This document shows, one piece after another, positions 50,410 through 63,349 of a stretch of DNA of 64,000 nucleotides. The position numbers were made by a program, and so were the translations under genes. The notes under the pieces were generated by a model. That model was not told where the DNA came from. It worked only from the letters and a program-made list of their open reading frames with translations, and did no database searches. How positions within the stretch are numbered: the stretch's first letter is position 1; each line of letters begins with the position of its first letter. The stretch spans positions 136,730,365 to 136,794,364 of the forward strand of contig JAOWCC010001634.1 of NCBI GenBank assembly GCA_030867875.1, read 5' to 3'. This DNA comes from Actinernus sp. WN-2022. Taxonomy: Eukaryota; Cnidaria; Anthozoa; Actiniaria; Actinernidae.

Positions 50410-50486
50410 GCGTACCAGTAGTGTAGTGGTAAAGAGTTAGTACAAGCAGTTGAAAGGGGCGAGGTTCGAACTCCAGTGGAGGCACA
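50410..50486 (+). other. tRNA-like sequence (probable SINE head)
   Basis: A-box-like TAGTGTAGTGG at 50419-50429 and B-box-like GGTTCGAACTCC at 50463-50474 at tRNA spacing. The acceptor arms do not pair convincingly, so it is a tRNA-derived repeat rather than a functional tRNA gene. Confidence 0.5.
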
Positions 50487-50544
50487 CTATATCTTTCTAT
50501 GTCGTTTCTTTACTTCTTCACTCCTTACTTGTAGTTTACCAGTA

Positions 50545-50690
50545 TTAAGTACTGTTTAAAACACTCACAGCAGTGGAATTTTTAGACTTGATAAAACACG
50601 TGCTGTGAGTGTTTTAAACGGCTTCAAAAACGCTTTAAGAATGCAATGAAAGAAAGACGCACATCTCAAGGGAATGGTTACTTAATGAAC
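50545..50690. repeat. Dispersed repeat, inverted copy at 61625-61790
   Basis: TAGACTTGATAAAACACGTG, CGGCTTCAAAAACGCTTTAAG and GACGCACATCTCAAGGGAAT recur in reverse complement at 61625-61790. A shorter copy of one end lies at about 60505-60565. Confidence 0.65.
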
Positions 50691-51164
50691 CATTGAACCT
50701 TTGTATTCACAACCCCATGCAAAATATTCGAGTAATCACCGCCTGCAATTACGAACATCTCAAGGGAATGACATGAAGAAATTACCATACTATGTTGTTT
50801 CAAGCGGCGTTTCGCAATGCAAGAAGGACCTGCACTTGAAGGCTTTGGTGTCGTGGTTTACCTCGATAAAGTTCAAGATTTGGAAAGCGATGTGACTGAC
50901 ATGACGGCAGACTCTAAATTTTTGACTCCGGCACAAAATATGTAAGTTTAATGCACATTTTTATTATTTTACGGCTTTGAGTTTGGTTTAATAATTCGAA
51001 CTAAACAGTGGCTCGGTAAACAAGTTGGATAACATCATTTTAAAAATATTATCTGTGTATCTCGGTAGTCTGCTGATATTAGTAAATTTAGTGCAAAATT
51101 TATTATCTAGGTACCTTATGTTCCGTGTATTTTTTTGCTATCTTTGAGTCTTTATCAGTGAATT

Positions 51165-51245
51165 CTTAATTAGGATGAAACTTTATATAAAATTTCATGT
51201 TCATTAGTATTCTTTATATAAAACTTTCATCCTAATTAGCAATTC
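51165..51245. repeat. Palindrome related to 61565-61610
   Basis: TTAATTAGGATGAAACTTTA pairs with TAAAACTTTCATCCTAATTA. The same arm recurs near 61565 and 61420. Confidence 0.6.
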
Positions 51246-52340
51246 AATGAGAAAGCTGAAACATCAATAGAAATTCCATTGTCTCAATCATTAACCCCGT
51301 TTCCCTCTGGGACAGAATTCAAATCCCTCCGCGGGCCTTTTAGAATGATGAGATTTTATCAGGTATAAAGGAGCATGCACGTGACTGATTTGCTTCATCT
51401 GATTGGACAAAATGCTCATTAATTATTCATGAGTTTTTGAAGTATATAGTTAGCAGTTCATGAATATGATTAAGAACGTTTCATCACTTGGGATGAAAAT
51501 CAGTTGAAACACTAGTGATTTTCAACTGGTGTTTCATTGGGTTTCCAAACTCATCCACCTGACCAAATGCAGTCCTCTGATTGACTAAAAAGCTCATGAA
51601 TTATTAACGAGTTTGAGAAAGTCATTTCGAAATGAGGAAGAATCGAGTTCTGTTTCTGTTTGATGGTGTGATGGGGTAATCAGTACACAGGTATCCCAAG
51701 CTTACGATTTCTATAAGCGATTAATAGAATGTAATTATTGCACCACGTTTATTCAGTGTGACATAATCGGACTTTTTCGTCAGTATCGGCGGTGACTAAA
51801 CACAAACATCTCCCACATGGGATAGTGATGCGATCTACGTACGTATATAAACATGATAACCGGAAATCAACTGTACAGAGTAACGAATACGAACTGACCG
51901 GTGATGGAGAAATTTAGGCACGTGAATCTTAAAAACATCAATTGATTAAACTTTTGAAATATTGAATAAATCGAATATCGATTGCTATCATCAAGCTCCT
52001 TTGCAGGCTCTTTGGCGTGCTAACACCAAAACGAATAAGTGAATGAGCGAGTGACTGAATTTCACCTCAGTCTCAATAACTCGTTTCTACGCTTGCGCGC
52101 ATCCACGCATTGAAAACAATTATGGGATGACAGGGAGCGAATAACCTATATCGAACGAAGTGTTCCATTGCAACGCTTCTTTATCTTTCATTGTTTTTGC
52201 CCCCTGGCATCCCACAAAAACTTTTTTTTCCCCATCATGGCAGCGATATCGATCGACAGATATCCATTCCAGCAATGTTTCTTCAAGTACCTTCGTTCAT
52301 TTTTATTTTCACCCCAACCTTTAATGAATAATCATTAATA

Positions 52341-52620
52341 GAACGATACATATCCAAGGGAGGGGTAGGTGGGTAGTTTCCCAGAAACCACGATTGAGCC
52401 ATTTGACCTTAGGTTATATCTTGATCGCTCTTCAACTCGCAATAAACTAGAAATGTAATCTGGTGCTTGTCCATGAATAGCTTTAAAAGTAATAATTAGT
52501 AATTTAAAATCTATTTTACACGTTACAGCTAGCCAGTGTAAAACCGGTGTAATATGGCTGTAGCGCGGGGTAAGACAAACAAGCCAGGCAGCGGCATTCT
52601 GAATTCGCTGAAGCTTACAT
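52341..52620 (-). pseudogene. LINE fragment (RT C-terminus)
   Basis: The minus strand reads LQRIQNAAAWLVCLTPRYSH, ITPVLHWLAV, FKAIHGQAPDYISSLL and YNLRSNGS, typical of the end of a CR1/L2-type ORF2. The rest is missing. Confidence 0.75.
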
Positions 52621-52649
52621 GTGTGTGTAGCCCTTTGCACGTTACGTCA

Positions 52650-52725
52650 TAGCGGCCATGTTGGTGTACAGTTAATAGATTCTTCGTTAGCTTCTTTTGT
52701 TCTGTACACCAACATGGCCGCCATG
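52650..52725. repeat. Short foldback next to the LINE fragment
   Basis: CATAGCGGCCATGTTGGTGT and its inverted partner ACACCAACATGGCCGCCATG surround a 35-bp loop. Confidence 0.7.
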
Positions 52726-53400
52726 CCCTTTGAATCTCTGGGGATTGAGTGCAAACCATCTATAGCTGGCAAACCAAATAAACATGCTATTGCAATAATC
52801 AATGCGTCCCCATAATAATGCATGAACTAGTGTCTGTTTCATTGGTTAAGTACTTCCTAATACGCCTTATCTTGTCTAAGTGGAAGAACTATACTTTTGC
52901 GCGTAACACTGTTTCTGCGAAGGTAATAGTGGCAAGGCGACAATGCAAACACAGAGATATGCAAACGCATAGATATCTTGTACAATTTCTGCGAGGGTTT
53001 AATCGGGTTTCGTTAACACTTCATCAAAAATTATAAGCTGTTCAATTGGAGCTAAGGACACGCAACCATACGGTCGTCCTAAGGTTGAAGCGCTAACGTT
53101 ACCAGAAACATAGAACTCGCCAAGGTAAAATGCAGTCGCTCTTCTAGTGAAAAATGTAATATCTCCATAAGCCCGTCTGCGACAATGTTAAACTACAACC
53201 CTTTCGGTCTGGGAATGTCGCTTGTCGTTCTCCGAGAGAACCTTTTTTGAAATAGGTGTTTTATCTTTATACATTGGTAATTAGTGTCACCAAGAGAGCA
53301 TAAGTAAGAGAGAGAATCTCCAATACGCGAGCTTGTGCGATGATGTCTAATAAAATATATTTTTCAGTAGTAACCGCAAGTAACTGAGAAGTATGCATGC

Positions 53401-53458
53401 GCGCGACAATCTCATGGCGACAAAAAAACTATACGCACCATGAGATTGATTGCGCGCA
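53401..53458. repeat. Short inverted repeat
   Basis: GCGCGACAATCTCATGG pairs with CCATGAGATTGATTGCGCGC. Confidence 0.6.
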
Positions 53459-55307
53459 CTTTGCTTCAACTGCTGACCACATTGTCAAATTCGCCACTGG
53501 CTTGTAACCTTTAGCGTGAAGTGAGCGGTCGACCTCCGACCGCCTTAAAGTCAGACTATGTAACCTTACGTAAAAATATTAATTAGCTGTCATTGACAGT
53601 AACTCTTTAGTTAGCAATTTTATACACGGATATTCACTAACACATCTACATACTAATTACAGGTGAACACATACACACGCACACCTAGAGCCATATAAAA
53701 GTAGTGTGTCTGAAATTGTCTGAGTACGTTATTGATGAAAAGCACGTAATATTATAGCGTGACAAGTTATAAAGATCATTTAAACAGGAAGCAACAACTA
53801 ATGAAACATCAAGAAATATCAAGCTATAACCTTAAAGAAAGGATTGGATTTCATCTATAATGGACTTGTTCTGAATGCCGCCCACTTGAATGCATGGTAT
53901 TGTATACCAATACCTGTAACGAACAGTTATTAGAGTTTCAAAGATAATCAAGAGTTGACGGAAGCGGCACCTTAAACAGTGGCTAAATACGGGAACTACT
54001 CAGTCGTTACTATGTCAATTTGATTTAATTAGAACTTTAATTAGTGTAAGGGAGAGCAACGTACAGACCATGAGAATTTTTTTAACCGGATGCTATACTG
54101 TACGTGATTCGGTAAAAAGAATATTCGGTTACCACATGTGCTAATTTCCGTTCGGTAACTTCATACCTTATACCTTCTACCGTATGTGGTTGAGCCACCG
54201 TATGGCTTTTACTGTATGTAGTCGAGGCGCCGTATGGCGATCGAACCACAAAGCGGTGACGGCACTTCATCTTCGATATTTTCGGGGTCTCTTTGAACAA
54301 ATAAACTACAATGAATCTACAACATTTCCCATGGTATTCATGCACGTAGTGTGTTTCAACCCGCCGTTTGAGTTCTGAATGAAGCAATGAAGCGAAAATG
54401 AGGCGGCATCATAAAGTGGTTCAACGTTAACTTTCCATTGTTTTGTCATTCACGGCAAATGCTTAACGAACACTGCGAAAACTTGTACTGCGAACAACAT
54501 AACACATTGATTATTACATGTATAGCTTTCCCTTTATTGATAAAGCGTCGAAGAAAAGATAAATAATACTGCAAACGTTTTGATTTAAAATTAACACTGA
54601 GTTTGGAAAATCTCAGTCTTTTTATTTCCAGTACAACAATATGACAAGTGATGTATTTGTTACTGCATCGATTCCTAAACATAACCGTAACTTGTTAGTG
54701 TGTCTATTTAAAGGCAATATTATGAGAAACGAACCAAGTTTGTATGAGTTGGGAATGTACACGTTTGGCTCAAGTCATGTGGTCGAATCAGACATTACTT
54801 TGATAACCCTAAATTACTGGACAATCTATACCCGATTTTCAAGTTTCAATCCATGTTGTATTCGTGTTGGCACAACAGTAGTTTTGACACGAGGCTTTAA
54901 GTGGCTTTCAATCATGTTTTGGAGGGATTGGGGGTAACTTTTTCAATTTCAATTTCAATTGAGGAGAGGACTGAATATTATTCTTTGACCTGTTGTTGCT
55001 TCATTTTTCTCCATAAACCCTCTCATGTTTAACACAAATGTTTTTTATTTATCAACTCTTTTTGAAGGGAAGACTGTTTTTCAAATTTCAAGTCTTTCTG
55101 TAAACCTATTTTGTCATTACTGAGTGTAAGATTTAATGTTTTCAACCTGGCAATAGTTAATTAATCTCTCCAAATCTCTCATACTTAAATAATGATCCGG
55201 CTAAGAACAATAGTATGAACGGCAAAGGAACGTAAAATGCGTTCAATTTCTATTCTTCTTTCTTGCAATTTCATTCGACAGTTAGTTTTGATCAAACTAC
55301 CAATGGT
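53459..55307. other. Gene-free stretch
   Basis: No coding exon, RNA gene or clear repeat recognised, apart from short A+T-rich runs. Confidence 0.35.
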
Positions 55308-55604
55308 TTAAAGGGGCTATGTCATGGTACTGCGCATGTATCGAGTAATCGCTCGTTTAGTGGCTGTTAATTGGATACAAACAGTTCAATTTCCCTCCCT
55401 CAATGCCTGATTGAAAGGATTTTCAATATTTTCCCTGGAGACTGTTTATATACACTGTTTGGTTAGTCATTTTTGCATATTTGCTTTCATTTTAAGCATC
55501 CCACATGGCCGAGAGGTTCGTTAGTTCATATCAACATCGGTGGAAATAGCTCTTTCCGGCCCGGAAAAACGAATGTAAAGTCTTACCGTGACACAGCCCC
55601 TTTA
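55308..55604. mobile_element. MITE, same family as 8509-8815
   Basis: Ends AAAGGGGCTATGTCATGG and CGTGACACAGCCCCTTT are inverted. The interior matches 8509-8815 in the same orientation. Confidence 0.75.
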
Positions 55605-55926
55605 ATTTCTAAGAAAGTCGTATTTGGGGAAAGACTGAACTATCTTTAGTTTCCCCCCTTTCCTATTGGCTGGATGGTGTTTTCTTTAAGATTTCACACT
55701 GAGTATAAAGGGCCAACAGCACACACATTTCCATTATTTTCTGTTCGTAGTTTGGACTGTACACATCTCATACAGCACTTCAGGCATATTCAAGCAAAAT
55801 CGTATGACTTTTGTGGGAAACCCATTGCTGCAGCCTATTGTATTTTGCTGTAGTTCTTTTGCGAATCATTACTTAATACAAAGCCCTTAAGCTCATACGA
55901 TGGATTTCCTTCCGTTGTAGTTCATT

Positions 55927-56062
55927 TCAGTATTCGTCGGTGTAGTGCTGAAGCGAGAGGCGAGGTATAATGTTCATGGATTGCAATTCCTGGAAGAGAA
56001 GTTTACACGCGTAAGGGATCTTGAGTGTGGCGATGTCGTGAGATGACTTGCAGTAATGACAC
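55927..56062 (-). CDS. POLR3B: POLR3B last exon (RNA polymerase III second-largest subunit)
   Basis: 136 bases, after CTTCAG on the minus strand, one leftover base then 44 codons and TGA. It encodes [20 protein letters not shown] (second half of the C-terminal zinc site) and [15 protein letters not shown], the well-known end of POLR3B. The last residues (QHYTDEY) vary between species. Confidence 0.93.
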
Positions 56063-56336
56063 CTGAAGACAAACAAATAGACACACAACCAAATGTTACT
56101 TTACTGAACAATAACTATTTTACAATAACAGTAGCAAATAATAATTAATGTTCTTCATCCAATTGTTCTTTCTCTGCATTATATCTACGAAATTTGAACT
56201 AAGTGACAGAGACATATGACATAATAGGTATGGGTTTAGATATTGAGAAACTATTAAAGAAAAGATGGAAAGAAAACAAACTGCATATTGAATGTCTCGA
56301 ACCATTGACACGGTTGCCACTATTGTCAGAAAACCG

Positions 56337-56524
56337 AATTTCCTGTCCATAAACTCATTTGAATTTGCCTGGCGCCGCCATCTTCGATCTTGTGACGTCA
56401 CACGGCTGCTTCTATTGCCATAAAACAATAGCTTTTTAGTCGTGTAACACTGCGGGCAACTGTGTGACGTCATAAGATCCAAGATGGCGGCGCCCAGGAA
56501 ATTCAAATGAGTTTTATGGACAGG
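56337..56524. mobile_element. MITE in a POLR3B intron
   Basis: CCTGTCCATAAACTCATTTG and CGCCGCCATCTT on the left are matched by the inverted copies on the right, ending GTTTTATGGACAGG. TGTGACGTCA occurs on both arms. Confidence 0.8.
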
Positions 56525-56879
56525 AAAATGGGTCCATAACTGATATCTAGAGTATAATTTACAGGAAACAAAAACAGCATTAGATTGACTAGGTATCCAT
56601 AATAAAACATTTGACAGCTAACATTGTTTTTCAGTGGAGGTCCCATTTAAATTACTTGATTAAATATCTTCAAGAAATCTTATGTATTTTAAAAACAGCG
56701 ACATTACTTTTTCGTTTTTTTCGTTTTTTTTTACCCTTCAGCTCCAGTAGAATTTTCCCGATATCTCCCAGGTGAAGCAAATACGAAAGTCCAAATAAGA
56801 ATGGGATTGTGACTAGAAATAGGACAACAAACAACATTATGGGTCTACAAAATAATAGTAAATGCTTGCAAAAAACCTA

Positions 56880-56996
<117 letters not shown>

Positions 56997-57464
56997 TTAC
57001 AGTTGGATTGATCCATAATGGCACTAGAGCGAGTATCTTTGGTATCAGGAGAAAACATCCACGCTAATTCTTCACAAAAAGGAGACGGTGTGCTAAGCAA
57101 ACGCTTGTCGTCTAGAGAAGATTTCGAATGAGTGGGAAAGTCACGGCCACGACACGGCACGGTTACTGTATGACTGTACGTAAAACTGACACGGTTTCTC
57201 CATTGTTTTTGACAGTACAACAGCTGCAAGTCTGTCTCAAAAAGATCATCAGAGCTGCATGCGTGCAAACAAGTCAAAGAAAGGGTCTAACATGGATAGA
57301 ATTTTGAGTTCATTAATGTGTGATCCTGTGGAAAACAAGTCCTTCAAAAATATGGACTATCCTTGAAAAGTTCTTGAAGAAAATGTTCTGAAGTCTGTAT
57401 GAACCATATTTTATCTTTCTGATAAAATTCAAATTACAGAGTTACAGTACGGTAAAGTTAGAAT

Positions 57465-57770
57465 AGATTTCGTATGAGTGGGACAAAAATACCGCATATC
57501 CGTAGCCTTACCGTAACCGTACTCTAACAAACTGTACCATAACTCTGTACTTTGATTGGATCAGAAAGACAAAAAACAATAGGGAAACCATTTCAATGTC
57601 ACGGCAGCACTTACAGTAACTGTGCTTAGTCATTGTCGTAACTTGCCCACCTGTAACTGTGCTTAGTCATTGTCGTAACTTGCCCACCTATACGAAATCT
57701 GCTTTACAGTACGGTTAGGGTACAGCTACAGTCTTACCGTATTTCTTTCCCAGTCATACGAAATCTGCTC
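57465..57770. mobile_element. MITE of the GATTTCGTATGAGTGGG family
   Basis: It begins AGATTTCGTATGAGTGGGAC and ends CAGTCATACGAAATCTGCT. The inside holds a direct duplication of a 35-bp stretch (GTAACTGTGCTTAGTCATTG) at 57616-57690. It lies next to a POLR3B exon. Confidence 0.7.
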
Positions 57771-57790
57771 CAGTAGCATACGTAACATAC

Positions 57791-57850
57791 CTCGCTCCAT
57801 AGGCTATCAAACAGTCCCTCTCCATTTCACCGAGCCTAAGACCTCCATCC
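57791..57850 (-). CDS. POLR3B: POLR3B exon with GGLRLGEMERD motif
   Basis: 60 bases, phase 2 to 2, after TTTGTCAG and before GTATG. It reads DGGLRLGEMERDCLIAYGA, an invariant motif near the C-terminus of all second-largest RNA polymerase subunits, close to the active centre and hybrid-binding region. Confidence 0.95.
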
Positions 57851-58105
57851 CTGACAAACAAAAGCATCAGATGTATTACCTTAAAGACTTTAGAGCCTAT
57901 CGACCAAATCTTGAAAAACACTTTATCAAAAACCAAAACATGGAACTCGCTACCTAAATATATAAGACTCCTCAACTTTGTTTTGTTTAAAAAAAGGTGT
58001 TTGATTTCTTATATACTGTTCAGTATTAAATAGGAACTCTACTTGTCGCGAATGCTATTAAAACCTTTAACATTACGATCATTATGAGAAGACCTCTTCA
58101 AAACA

Positions 58106-58318
58106 TGCTGAACCGATGTTGAAACCGAACACCCTTCAGCAAATATTGAACCGATGTTGAAACCGAACATCCTTCAGCAAATATTGAACCGATGTTGAAA
58201 CCAAACATCCTTCAGCAAATATTGAACCGATTGGTTGAAACCGAACACCCTTCAGCAAATATTGAACCAATGTTGAAACCGAACACTCTTCAGCAAATAT
58301 TGAACCGATGTTAAACCT
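58106..58318. repeat. 38-bp tandem repeat
   Basis: Five to six copies of a unit around AACCGATGTTGAAACCGAAC plus ATCCTTCAGCAAATATTG. It lies in a POLR3B intron; the overlapping repeat ORF is spurious. Confidence 0.9.
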
Positions 58319-59497
58319 TTGACTGGGGCTTAAACAGGAAGTTCCGATATAAAAGGAACGTGGCCAGGCCACTGACAGCTCCAGTTGTCACTCGACCGTC
58401 GTAGAGTGCTTAGGCCCGCGCTCACGAGACCGAAGTCAGGCTAATGGTCTCTAACTCAGTAAAAGTTCTAAGTACTCTGGCATCAAATGTGAATGTTTCA
58501 TGTGTTTGTCAGAGAAAGACAGAAAGGAAGGAGAGCCTCGAGGTGACCATAATCGACTGCCAACTCACCGTTGGCAGTTCACGACTGCAGCCATTTCACC
58601 AAATTGAGCTGTTTCAGTAAACCAATCCACGTAATTCTGGCATTGAAAAAAGCCTCGGAAGTAAATATGCATTCCTTAAGCGCCGATAGTATACTCCTTT
58701 CACCCAGCCCGACTTGAAACTGAAGCGTATATCGACTTCTTTCTCGCTTACAACGAACATGACTTCTTTCCCCCGAATACTGCACGAGAGCCTTCGGTAA
58801 GGCTAAAAGAATTATCGGAAAGAAGTTCAGCGCATCCGAAATTGGGTAAAAAAATGCATATTCTGCTGTAAACCTCCCAAAGCAGGCTCAACCATTCATT
58901 CTTAGCGAAGAACTGGGTTCGGTTATGTTATCCAATCGGTTGGCGCGATTGTCAGAGCGCCAAATTCAAAACAAAACATTATATTTACTTGATTTTGTCC
59001 GCCAAAAAATAAAAACTGACAAATAATAACATTGATATTAAAACTGCTTGGATTTTGTGTACAATTTCAGCGTATTTCTTTACAAGGCTTTGTATAGAAA
59101 CTTTCAAATATGAATATTTAATTTAGTTAGAATTATGCAGTCTACACAAACAATTGAAACGGTAACTTCAATTTTACAGACAGTTCATTTTTGACACCGT
59201 AAAATTCGAAATCCAAATTAATAACTGATTTTTTTGTTTACCGTGGTTGATTTCTTAGATTCGAACCGCATATAAGAGCGAGAAGACCACAAACTTTGTG
59301 TGTCAACGGGAATGTCACACTTTTTTTGGTAATGCAATGCTTGAATAGGTTCCTGATTGAATGCAATACAGTTTGTTCATTGAAACAAAAAATATCAGTT
59401 TAATATTTAGTGAAACTATATGAGACGATAGGTTGAAACCGTTTGACTGGGGATTTGTAGAGAAGAAATGTGCTAAAGGTCAGTAACTGAGAATTAC

Positions 59498-59544
59498 CTT
59501 GCTCTTCCCTCGGTTGGTTGTCTGGTAAGAACTGCACGTGGACC
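59498..59544 (-). CDS. POLR3B: POLR3B short exon
   Basis: 47 bases, phase 0 to 2, after TACCTTTAG and before GTAATT. It reads GPRAVLTRQPTEGRA, the conserved stretch before the GGLRLGEMERD motif. The human protein has GRSR where this has GRAR. Confidence 0.93.
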
Positions 59545-60084
59545 CTAAAGGTAACAGGAACAATATTAGCATATAGTTTCTGATACTACGCTCTGATTGG
59601 CCAATAGCAATGTATTATCAAAGAACAGGTGTACATATGAGGTCACGTTTTGTACGAAATCAACTGAAATTGTATCCCTTTTTTCGATAGTTATAGTACA
59701 AAATAAAAAAATGCCATTTTCCCGCGACTTTGTCCTCTTATAAATGCACAGATGAGGCCGACAAACGTGCAACAAATGTATCTATTTGTTATAAAGTGTT
59801 ATGTAATGCTATAAAATGGCGATAAGCTGACTAAGGAGATATAAAAGGAAATATTTTCATTCAATAACTTAACAGACCTGTAACTCAATAAGTTATTGTT
59901 TAATTTAAACACTTTCTGCTTGTGTTCTGGAAATATTGCTTCTAGAAAATAAAAATAAATACCTCGATTTGACGTCCTATTTCCATTCAGTAATAGCACT
60001 CAGTAAACGTTAAATATTAAGCACCTCATGATTTCCACATTGGCGATAATGAAATAAAACATAGCCTTTCCCATAATACGTTTT

Positions 60085-61060
60085 CGGCTTTGCATTGCAA
60101 CATAAGAAGTTCAGTAGCCGCGAATTTTGATAGCTTTACTGAGATGTTGGCGGAGTTAAATCATCCTTTCAATGTTGATCAGATTGAATGTCCAGGAAGA
60201 CAACGTACATCCACTCTACCAGGTTTTAATTGTATTTACCACCCAAGTCTTATAGTCAAGCTGGTGGAGTCGGTTTTTATTTTACACGAAAACGTAACAC
60301 TTAGAATTCGATCTGATCTCAGATGATTTGCATATAAAATCCCTCTGGGTGGAAATTGACAATCAATCCAAGCAAAACATTATATGCGCTGTTGTGTACA
60401 GACATCCAAACTCCAACCTGAACGCCTTTATCAAATCGCACAACGTAGCTATAAACAAATAATTCTTCGCTTTTCATCTAAATTTCTGAAAATTATTATC
60501 TTTTAGCCCTTGTGGTTTTAAACCCGATAAAACACATTGCTGCTCGTTTATTAAACAGTACTTTGTAAGCGTTGGGGAAAATATTTCATCTAAAATTCCC
60601 AATACTATTAAATTATTTAATTCCTACTTGACTAATCCACAAGTAAATAGTTTTTTTACATATATTCCTTATTACTCAGTCAGAAATTGAAGAATATCCA
60701 TAAAGCTACTGGCCCTTTCAGTACACCAATACGATTATTAAAATGTCTTAACCAGGTTCTATCTAAACCACTAAATCATACTTAATAACCATTCCATTCC
60801 AACAGGAATTGTCGCTAATAAATTTAAAATTGCAAAGGTAGCCCCGTCTTTAAAAAATAATCTTCCTTGACTTTATCTAATTATCGTCCAATCTCTATTT
60901 TATCTGTTTTTAATCAAATTTCCGAAAGATTAATCTGCAAACGTTTAACCAGTTTCCTTGAAAAACAATCTTATTCGATAATCAATTTGGTTTTCGTACC
61001 AAGCGATCCACAGCTCATGCTGTCTTGACCATCGTGGATAACAATCAGTAGGCAATTGAA
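60085..61060 (+). pseudogene. Heavily decayed LINE
   Basis: 60090-60326 resembles the start of an apurinic endonuclease domain (NIRS, ANFDSFTEMLAELNHPFNVD, FILHENVTLRIRSDL), continued by VEIDNQSKQNIICAVVYRHP near 60345. Fragments of RT N-terminal motifs lie at 60550-61040. Many frameshifts; dead copy. It lies in a POLR3B intron. Confidence 0.65.
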
Positions 61061-61624
61061 ACATAGGCACCAATGGTGAACTCGTAAATGCTCCCCAAGA
61101 TCTAAACTTGCTTGTTGTGTTGAAAACATGTTGCGACTGTTACTGGTTGAATCGGTTATTTCTTGTTATTGAGCTTGGAAAAGTAAAGAAATCTATACGA
61201 ATTCATATATACACGCCACTAAACATTCATATAATACCAGACTTGCTTTTCGAAACAATTCTTATCTTCCTAAATCCCGCACTAACTATGCAATTTTCAA
61301 CATCAGGTTTGTAGGCGTTAAAGTGTCAAATTATCTTCAAAAACACATGGAAAAAAAGCAAAAACAAAGGAAAGCAATGACTATGAAGACATTTTATATC
61401 TGATAAAATTTCATCCTAATTTACATAAACTTTTAGCTTGGATTTTCTCGGCCAAAATAAGTCGTATCGCCAAAATAACTGTCTCTTTACCCTCTTTACA
61501 TGTGAATGTTTTTTAAGTCGTTTAATAAACTCGCAGCAAATTTTGGGCCTTTATTAGTAAATTTCTAATTAGGATGAAACTTTATATAAAATTTCATCCT
61601 ACTAAAAAATATTTTCTTCATGTC

Positions 61625-61790
61625 ATTCCCTTGAGATGTGCATCTTTCTTTCATTTCATTCTTAAAGCGTTTTTGAAGCCGTTCAAAACACTTACAGCAC
61701 GTGTTTTACCAAGTCTAAAAATTCTCGGGCTACGCCCTCGAGTTTTAAACCTGATAAAACACTGCTGTTCGTTTATTAAACAGTACTTAA
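61625..61790. repeat. Dispersed repeat, inverted relative of 50545-50690
   Basis: CTTAAAGCGTTTTTGAAGCCG, CACGTGTTTTACCAAGTCTA and TTTATTAAACAGTACTTAA match the other copy in reverse complement. Confidence 0.65.
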
Positions 61791-62292
61791 TCCTAACGAT
61801 AAAAACTAAGGAAAAATGCCCTCAAGAGAAAATTGAAATTTCATCTCCTATACTTAAATACTAATCGTTTTTTCCTCATAATTCTATCCATTCTTCCATA
61901 ATCCGTCCACATCCTCTATGATCCATCATGTCATATCCCAGCTCACCCTGTATTCGTTCGTGTGTCTGTAATGTGTTCGTCTTTTTGCGCTATAATTTAT
62001 CTTCGTTTCTTTTCCTTTTGCTACTACATTGTACCAGTAAATATACAGTTTCTTTTTGCACATCCTTACGAACAAAATATACGTACGCCTTTTGCACTTG
62101 TACTTTATACTTGTACCATGTAGTTATTCTAGGGTGCCTATACCTTTCGTTCTTAGTAACTCGTATATTCCCATTAAAAAACATGTTTAAAAAAAGTACA
62201 AATAAAGCTATTGTTGTTGAAAGCTAATGGCAGGCCAAGAATGGCTGATATGTAAGCTAGAGATTACCGTCGGAGCTTGTTATTTCATGAGT

Positions 62293-62465
62293 GGATTTCA
62301 TGTGAGTGGGCAAGTTACGGTACGGTTACTGTACGGCATGCCGTGACATTGAAATGGATTCCCTATTGTTTTTTTCCCTTTCTGACCAATCAAATTACAG
62401 AGTTACGGTACAGTAAGTTACTGTACGGCTACGGTAATTGCTGTCCCACTCATACAAAACCTGCA
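62293..62465. mobile_element. MITE of the GATTTCGTATGAGTGGG family
   Basis: It runs from GGATTTCATGTGAGTGGGC to GTCCCACTCATACAAAACC, with GGCATGCCGTGACATTGAAA in the middle. It ends 20 bases from a POLR3B exon. Confidence 0.7.
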
Positions 62466-62485
62466 TAGGAAACGCAGTTTCTCAC

Positions 62486-62576
62486 CTTGGCTCTTGCATG
62501 CATCTTGTCTACGACCATGTGCTTTAGCTTCTGGTAATAAACAGGACCAAAGAAGATATATGCGCTCAGGGGTTCT
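62486..62576 (-). CDS. POLR3B: POLR3B exon
   Basis: 91 bases, phase 2 to 0, after CTTCTTCCAG and before GTGAG. It reads [20 protein letters not shown] then [10 protein letters not shown], one of the most conserved segments of Rpb2-type subunits ([14 protein letters not shown]); I-F-F-G-P is the Pol III form. Confidence 0.95.
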
Positions 62577-62634
62577 CTGGAAGAAGCAAATTGAAAGGAA
62601 AAAAACATCAAAGATGGGTGAGGAATAGTCGTAC

Positions 62635-63203
62635 AGTGGAACCCCGTTATTACGGACAACAAAGGGACCTCAGAGAGTGTCCGTATTAACGGCCGGGTGT
62701 ACCTATAAACGGGGGTTCGTGCAAATGACGTCAGTAAGTATGCAGTTAGTAATTCTGTTGGCAAAAATGGAATTATAACGCCAACGATAACAAACGACGC
62801 TCCTCTAAAGTTTCATAAACACATTATATGATGGATAAACCACGAAATCTCAATAAAACCCAAAGCCATTGCCTCCAGTACCTCTGGCCGTATCGAAGAC
62901 GTTACTTGCAACTCTTTTACGGTGGAACATTAAGTAACTGAGCACTGATCTCTAAAACACACCTGCATCATGATTTTTGATCGACGTCGACATAGCTAAC
63001 GTACAATTGCAATCAATATATCTGAAACGTCCGTATTAACGAGGTTAACTTTGTATTTAAAACGTGCTGTCGGGCGAGTGAAAACTATCCGTTGTCCGTA
63101 TTAACGCGATTATTTTAAGAGGGAATGTATATGACCTTTCCGCCGGGACCAAGAAAATTGTCCGTAATAACGGGGTGTCCGTGAGGCGGGGTTCGACTGT
63201 ATG
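62635..63203. mobile_element. Non-autonomous Tc1/pogo-type element
   Basis: CAGTGGAACCCCG at the left and CGGGGTTCGACTG at the right are inverted and flanked by TA. TCCGTATTAACG and related words repeat several times inside. No transposase remains. It is in a POLR3B intron. Confidence 0.75.
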
Positions 63204-63248
63204 TTGCTTTTGCTTATGCTTGCGTCGCTTGTGGGAACCTGACTTTAC

Positions 63249-63345
63249 CCTGTGATCCCTGAAGTGACAAAGTCCTTGCCGGCATAGTTGAAGCCATGCT
63301 CCATCAGTACATCACACACATCCTCCACTTTATCACCACCGAATG
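63249..63345 (-). CDS. POLR3B: POLR3B exon, most 5' one in the window
   Basis: 97 bases, phase 1 to 2, after TTACCTACAG and before GTAAAG. It reads [20 protein letters not shown] then [12 protein letters not shown], as in POLR3B (human has YLGKDYVTSGITG). The rest of the gene lies beyond the right edge on the minus strand. Confidence 0.93.
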
Positions 63346-63349
63346 CTGT

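Noticed and set aside
50410..50486. Functional tRNA gene
   Set aside because: A- and B-box-like motifs are present, but the acceptor stem and anticodon arm do not fold well.
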